A DNA stretch of 9,475 bases from contig JAIPFO010000121.1 of NCBI GenBank assembly GCA_021736565.1, forward strand, positions 1 to 9,475, in the 5' to 3' direction. The notes beneath the pieces are model-generated. The model had not been told where the DNA came from. It was given only the letters and a program-made list of their open reading frames with translations, and did not search any database. Below, piece by piece: positions 6,434 to 9,475 of this stretch. Source of the stretch: Phycisphaerae bacterium. Lineage in GTDB: Bacteria; Planctomycetota; Phycisphaerae; Sedimentisphaerales; SM23-30. Numbering within the stretch: position 1 is the stretch's first letter; each line of letters starts with the position of its first letter. Both the position numbers and the translations under genes were made by a program.

Positions 6434-6506
6434 AGGCCAGTAGCTCAATTGGCAGAGCGTCGGTCTCCAAAACCGAAGGTTGCGGGTTCAACTCCCTCCT
6501 GGCCTG
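6434..6506 (+). tRNA. tRNA-Trp (anticodon CCA)
   Basis: This is a 73-nt cloverleaf. The acceptor AGGCCAG (6434-6440) pairs with CTGGCCT (6499-6505), and G is the discriminator, as expected for tryptophan. The D arm is GCTC-AATTGGCA-GAGC. The anticodon stem TCGGT/ACCGA encloses loop CTCCAAA, with anticodon CCA at 6467-6469. The T arm GCGGG-TTCAACT-CCCTC has one C/T mismatch at its second pair. CCA is not encoded at the 3' end. It sits between rpmG and secE, as in many bacterial genomes. Confidence 0.95.
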
Positions 6507-6512
6507 TTTGTG

Positions 6513-6562
6513 AAACGACCCGGGGAAATTAGCGTGGGGCTAAAACCTCTCCTGATCGTTTT
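6513..6562 (+). other. Extended hairpin between tRNA-Trp and secE (possible attenuator or processing stem)
   Basis: AAACGA (6513-6518) pairs with TCGTTT (6556-6561). Inside it, CGGGG (6521-6525) pairs with TTCTCCTG-type bases ending at 6554, using G-U pairs, and TTAGC (6529-6533) pairs with GCTAA (6539-6543). The 3' side ends in TCGTTTTG. This is a weak terminator shape that could release the tRNA 3' end or trim read-through into secE. Confidence 0.4.
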
Positions 6563-6658
6563 GAAATTAAATTTGAGTATTAATCTGCGATAGTCTGACC
6601 CTGTTGCGTTGACGACTCCATAAGGGGACGACTGACGTGGCAATGATTGAGGCAATGT

Positions 6659-7066
6659 ATGAGATTTGAAATATATAAAAGTGGACAGGGTAAATACACG
6701 CGTCTTTGCACGGGCTTAAGCGGTGGAATACTTCTGGGACTGGGATGCTATTCCCTCTACAATGTCTTAGAGTTGATCGGAAGCAGCAAGGCCGGTGCCT
6801 GGTTTCAGGCCACGATTCCGGCGTTGCTCTTTGCCGTTTTGGGCATTGTGATCTTCAAACTGGTCAATATCCCCCGATTTGCGGATTTTATGATTCAGAC
6901 CGAAGGCGAGATGAAGAAAGTTTCCTGGTCAAGCCGGAAAGAAATAATCACATCCACAAAAGTGGTGATTATTACCGTATTCCTCATGGCGTTATTTCTT
7001 ATGGTTATTGATGGCGCTTTTGCCTGGGCATTTAGCCAGATTGGCGTTTTGAAAGAATTAGGCTAA
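6659..7066 (+). CDS. secE: Preprotein translocase subunit SecE
   Basis: SecE clamps SecY in the inner-membrane SecYEG channel. ATG 6659 is chosen because GAGG (6649-6652) lies 6 bases upstream. A TTG 12 bases earlier is in frame but overlaps that site. The protein has 135 residues. Two membrane segments come first (about 17-38 and 51-69). Then comes the family core: FMIQTEGEMKKVSWSSRKEI (77-96), an amphipathic helix and hinge with the conserved EMKKVxW and SRKE, and a third membrane helix (about 102-125) containing the conserved Asp of VIDGAFAWAF. Three segments match the long SecE of E. coli; many bacteria keep only the last one. The stop is 19 bases before nusG. Confidence 0.95.
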   Translation: MRFEIYKSGQGKYTRLCTGLSGGILLGLGCYSLYNVLELIGSSKAGAWFQATIPALLFAVLGIVIFKLVNIPRFADFMIQTEGEMKKVSWSSRKEIITSTKVVIITVFLMALFLMVIDGAFAWAFSQIGVLKELG

Positions 7067-7085
7067 ATATTTGAGGTTTTGACCC

Positions 7086-7718
7086 TTGACTGATATGACA
7101 GATAAATCTGAACTCCCCGAAGATCTCAACGCCGATCCCGTCACTGAACCCGGTGACGCCCTCGTGACAGGCACGGGATACTGGTGTGTGTTGCGTGTAG
7201 CATCCAATCGTGAGCATCAAGTCCGTGAGGCGCTGCTGCGTAAGATCCAGATTGAAAAGCTTCAGGATGAAATTATCCGGGTGCTGGTTCCAACTGAAAA
7301 GGTGAAGCGTGTCCGGGGCAGTCAGCAGCGAGTGTATGAGCGAAAGCTTTACCCAGGCTATGTATTTCTGGAAATGCTCCTGGACGAAAGCGGTCGGATT
7401 CGTGAACGGTCCTGGTTTATGATCAAAGAGACCCAGGGCGTCGGCGATTTTATCGGTACGGGTGACAAACCGACGCCGATGAGCGACGCCGATGTGACCA
7501 AAATGATACATCAGGTCGATGCCACCGAAGAATCGCCCTCCATTAAGATGGAATTTAATAAGGGCGATCAGGTCAAGATTAAAGGGGGTGCCTTTGAAGG
7601 GTTTGAAGGGACTGTTGAAGAGATTGACGCCGAAAAGGGGACGATACGCGTTATTGTAACCATTTTTGGCCGGGCGACCCCGCTGGACATTGAATACTGG
7701 CAGATTGAAAAAGCATAA
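7086..7718 (+). CDS. nusG: Transcription termination/antitermination protein NusG
   Basis: NusG binds the RNA polymerase clamp to raise processivity and couples it to Rho or the leading ribosome. I take the TTG at 7086 as start because GAGG (7073-7076) is 9 bases upstream; ATG 7095, three codons on, would leave 18 bases. The protein has 210 residues. After an acidic leader of about 30 residues comes the NGN domain (31-142), with YWCVLRVASNREHQVREAL, VLVPTEKV, KLYPGYVFLEM and the WFMIKETQGVGDFIG segment. The KOW domain follows (about 156-205), with FNKGDQVKIKGGAFEGFEGTV and the end FGRATPLDIEYWQIEK. The acidic extension exceeds that of E. coli NusG. secE-nusG is a conserved pair, here probably cotranscribed. 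Confidence 0.97.
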   Translation: MTDMTDKSELPEDLNADPVTEPGDALVTGTGYWCVLRVASNREHQVREALLRKIQIEKLQDEIIRVLVPTEKVKRVRGSQQRVYERKLYPGYVFLEMLLDESGRIRERSWFMIKETQGVGDFIGTGDKPTPMSDADVTKMIHQVDATEESPSIKMEFNKGDQVKIKGGAFEGFEGTVEEIDAEKGTIRVIVTIFGRATPLDIEYWQIEKA

Positions 7719-7737
7719 AATAAAATAGACGAGAACG

Positions 7738-7759
7738 GTTGCGTCACGTTGGACGTAAC
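7738..7759 (+). other. Hairpin in the nusG-rplK spacer
   Basis: GTTGCGTC (7738-7745) pairs with GACGTAAC (7752-7759) with one mismatch around a 6-nt loop, 20 bases after the nusG stop. A seven-T run follows only 22 bases later, too far for a standard terminator. Confidence 0.4.
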
Positions 7760-7812
7760 TATGATATGTGTAACACTAATATTTTTTTGACTCCTGCGTT
7801 AAAAGTCGATTT

Positions 7813-7822
7813 TGTTATAAAT
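7813..7822 (+). promoter_or_regulatory. Possible extended -10 promoter for rplK-rplA
   Basis: TGT followed by TATAAA (7816-7821) is an extended -10 element, which can work with a weak -35. TTGACT at 7787-7792 would be a good -35 but lies 23 bases away, beyond the normal 16-18. Transcription would start near 7829 and leave a leader of about 70 nt in which L1 autoregulation could act, as known for the L11 operon of E. coli. Confidence 0.3.
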
Positions 7823-7901
7823 TGGCCTTCCAGACGTGAAGATTAGGCTCACAAAGAACTTAAGATGCGGGTGTCTTTTATAGACAAGGATAAAGAGAAA
7901 C

Positions 7902-8327
7902 ATGGCCAAAGCAGTAACAGGCATGATTAAGATACAGGCTCCCGGCGGTCAGGCGACACCGGCTCCCCCGATTGGACCGGCTCTCGGACAGCATGGCGTG
8001 AATATTGGGCAGTTTGTTTCTCAGTTCAATGAACGCACCAAAGAACTGAATGGAACACCGGTCCCTGTCATTATTAGCGTGTATGCCGACCGGAGCTTTG
8101 ATTTTATCGTAAAAAGCCCACCGGCGGCCGAGTTGCTCAAGCAAGCAGCCGGAATCGCTAAAGGCAGTGGCGTACCGAACCGGGATAAAGTCGGTAAAGT
8201 GACCCAGGCCCAGCTCGAGACGATAGCCCAGACCAAAATGGAAGACCTGAACGCCACATGTATAAAAAAGGCGTCTAAAATCATTGCCGGAACGGCCCGC
8301 AGCATGGGTATTGAGATAGAAGGCTGA
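7902..8327 (+). CDS. rplK: 50S ribosomal protein L11
   Basis: L11 binds 23S rRNA at the GTPase-associated centre and takes part in factor binding. It has 141 residues, the standard length. The N-terminal domain has the Pro-rich linker stretch APPIGPALGQHGVNIGQF (21-38), and the C-terminal RNA-binding domain includes SPPAAELLKQAAGIAKGSG, GKVTQAQLETIA and the closing GTARSMGIEIEG with the conserved GTARSMG. AAGGA (7886-7890) stands 11 bases before the ATG and AGAG 4 bases before it. It lies 183 bases after nusG and 199 before rplA, longer gaps than usual in this cluster. Confidence 0.98.
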   Translation: MAKAVTGMIKIQAPGGQATPAPPIGPALGQHGVNIGQFVSQFNERTKELNGTPVPVIISVYADRSFDFIVKSPPAAELLKQAAGIAKGSGVPNRDKVGKVTQAQLETIAQTKMEDLNATCIKKASKIIAGTARSMGIEIEG

Positions 8328-8526
8328 TAAGGGACTCTGAGTGGAATGCCCGTGTTCAAAAGACGGCGCGGCATTATTCAACGAACCCCTTTCTGTCCGA
8401 ATAGTAAAGACGTTATCAAAAACAGACCTTGGGTGTGTTTTTGGACTCATCGTGTGATCTTTTAAAAAAAAAGTCGGCGAACCACGGCCGGTGACAGTGG
8501 GAGCGAAAAAAATCGCGAGGTAAATT
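8328..8526 (+). promoter_or_regulatory. Long rplK-rplA spacer with hairpins; possible leader or internal regulatory region
   Basis: This 199-base gap has no gene, whereas rplK and rplA are often only a few bases apart. AATGCC (8345-8350) can pair with GGCATT (8370-8375). A nine-A run lies at 8464-8472. GCGA-A6-TCGC (8503-8516) sits directly before the rplA Shine-Dalgarno GAGG (8517-8520) and could affect its access. I found no convincing promoter boxes. Confidence 0.35.
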
Positions 8527-9204
8527 ATGCGAAAGCGAAGTAAACGCTATCAAAAAGATTTTGTGAATTCTACCAAAGAACCAGTGACACTGGATGAGGC
8601 CATTAAACGGGTCGTCAACTGGAAGTCCGTGAAGTTCAACCAGACAGTCGAATGCGTCATACATTTGGGAATAGATCCCCGCCAGGCGGACCAGGCGATT
8701 CGCGGGGCGATCTCTCTTCCTCATGGCATTGGTAAAACATTACGCGTGGTTGTCTTTTGCGAAGGCGATGACGTAGACAAGGCCAAGGAGGCAGGGGCCA
8801 TGGAAGTCGGCGGCGATGAACTGGTCAGCAAAGTGCAAGGCGGCTGGCTTGATTTTGATATCGCCATCGCTCATCCCCGGATGATGGGGAAAGTAGGGAA
8901 GTTAGGTCGCATTTTGGGTCCCCAGGGCAAAATGCCCTCACCCAAAAGTGGTACGGTGACCGCGGATATCGCCCAGGCGGTGACCGATTATGCCGCCGGT
9001 AAGGTTGAATTTAGAAATGACAGTGGTGGTAATGTGCATATTCCCGTGGGGAAAGCGGATTTCGACGAGCAGAAGTTAGTTGAGAATGTATCTGCCTTTA
9101 TCGAGCGGATCAAAAAAATGAAACCCTCAGCGAGCAAAGGGACTTATATTAAAAAAGTCAGCTTGTCTGCTACGATGAGCCCATCGGTTGAAGTGACCCT
9201 CTAA
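8527..9204 (+). CDS. rplA: 50S ribosomal protein L1
   Basis: L1 forms the mobile L1 stalk that moves deacylated tRNA out of the E site, and in many bacteria it also represses its own operon by binding the leader mRNA. It has 225 residues, close to the usual 229-235. The start SKRYQK (5-10) is typical. The L1 signature runs over about residues 121-144 (GKVGKLGRILGPQGKMPSPK, then SGTV). GKVEFRNDSGGNVHIPVGK (148-166) and KPSASKGTYIKKVSLSATMSPS follow, the usual rRNA-binding and C-terminal parts. GAGG at 8517-8520, six bases before ATG 8527, fixes the start. Confidence 0.98.
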   Translation: MRKRSKRYQKDFVNSTKEPVTLDEAIKRVVNWKSVKFNQTVECVIHLGIDPRQADQAIRGAISLPHGIGKTLRVVVFCEGDDVDKAKEAGAMEVGGDELVSKVQGGWLDFDIAIAHPRMMGKVGKLGRILGPQGKMPSPKSGTVTADIAQAVTDYAAGKVEFRNDSGGNVHIPVGKADFDEQKLVENVSAFIERIKKMKPSASKGTYIKKVSLSATMSPSVEVTL

Positions 9205-9210
9205 TGACAG

Positions 9211-9234
9211 GGGGGTATTGTCCCCCATTTTATT
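9211..9234 (+). terminator. G5/C5 hairpin between rplA and rplJ, possible attenuator
   Basis: GGGGG (9211-9215) pairs with CCCCC (9222-9226) around a 6-nt loop, followed by ATTTTATT, starting 7 bases after the rplA stop. The short GC stem and weak T tail suggest partial termination between the L11-L1 and L10 genes, a spot where many bacteria regulate the operon. Confidence 0.5.
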
Positions 9235-9258
9235 GATAAATGAATATACGAGGATGCA

Positions 9259-9475
9259 ATGAGTAAAAAAATTAAAAACTTAATCGAACAGGATTTCACA
9301 AGCGCCTTTCGGGGTGTCAATGAAATGTTATTTATATCTTTGTGCGGGGTCTCCGGTACGGACAATAATGAGTTACGTTGCGATCTGCTGAGCAAAGGGA
9401 TCACCGTGAAAGTCATCAAAAATTCGTTGGCCGTGCGGTCGTTTGCCCAGTATGGCGTCGAAGGATTAAAAGATG
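9259..9475 (+). CDS. rplJ: 50S ribosomal protein L10, 3' partial (cut by window end)
   Basis: L10 is the base of the ribosomal stalk and binds L7/L12 dimers and L11-region rRNA. Only the first 72 codons lie in the window: MSKKIKNLIEQDF, then TSAFRGVNEML, then NELRCDLLSKGITVKVIKNSLAVRSF, where the VxKNSLAxR segment is the conserved L10 core, and YGVEGLKD. GAGG (9250-9253), five bases before ATG 9259, supports the start. The segment FISLCGVSGTDNNELR keeps the normal spacing but replaces the more usual DYRGL-like residues, a sign of a divergent lineage. rplL and rpoBC should follow outside the window. Confidence 0.93.
   Translation, partial: MSKKIKNLIEQDFTSAFRGVNEMLFISLCGVSGTDNNELRCDLLSKGITVKVIKNSLAVRSFAQYGVEGLKD

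Noticed and set aside
7768..7790. Terminator after nusG (GTG-TAA-CAC followed by a T7 run)
   Set aside because: The stem is only about four AT-containing pairs and is separated from the T run, so it is too weak to call.

Overview
This window is bacterial chromosome and most likely comes from a planctomycete (Planctomycetota, probably the Phycisphaerae or Sedimentisphaerales side). Three things point there: a DUF1080 (3-keto-disaccharide hydrolase type) lipoprotein; an ECF sigma factor overlapping a membrane anti-sigma-like protein with a LolA-like domain; and an EF-Tu with the altered switch I I associate with that phylum. The assignment rests on remembered family features, not on a search. 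All recognisable genes are on the + strand.

Left part (1-3356). The 3' part of a small GGQ release-factor-like protein is followed by a DUF1080 lipoprotein with its own terminator. Next comes a two-gene unit, an ECF sigma factor and a single-pass membrane protein that overlap by ATGA and end in a strong terminator.

Middle (3357-4565). About 1.2 kb holds no confident gene. It has an AT-rich stretch, one possible 60-codon ORF, a G/T-rich tract with a T7-G8 junction and nested inverted repeats that might be a structured RNA, and then a very AT-rich promoter zone. In that zone a perfect 16-bp palindrome fills most of the -35/-10 spacer.

Right part (4566-9475). This is the conserved translation/transcription cluster: tRNA-Thr(GGT), tuf, terminator, rpmG, tRNA-Trp(CCA), secE, nusG, rplK, rplA and the 5' part of rplJ, the order that normally leads to rplL-rpoBC. 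Products deliver tRNA (EF-Tu), form ribosomal parts (L33, L11, L1, L10), form the translocon (SecE) and control RNA polymerase (NusG). The spacers are unusually long (183 bp nusG-rplK, 199 bp rplK-rplA, 277 bp tuf-rpmG) and carry hairpins, so several leaders or processing sites are likely.

I see no CRISPR array, insertion sequence, prophage or defence system, and nothing I can defend as a wholly new system. The best leads are the possible structured RNA at about 3965-4095, the palindromic operator candidate before tRNA-Thr/tuf, the EF-Tu switch I changes and the three-cysteine L33.
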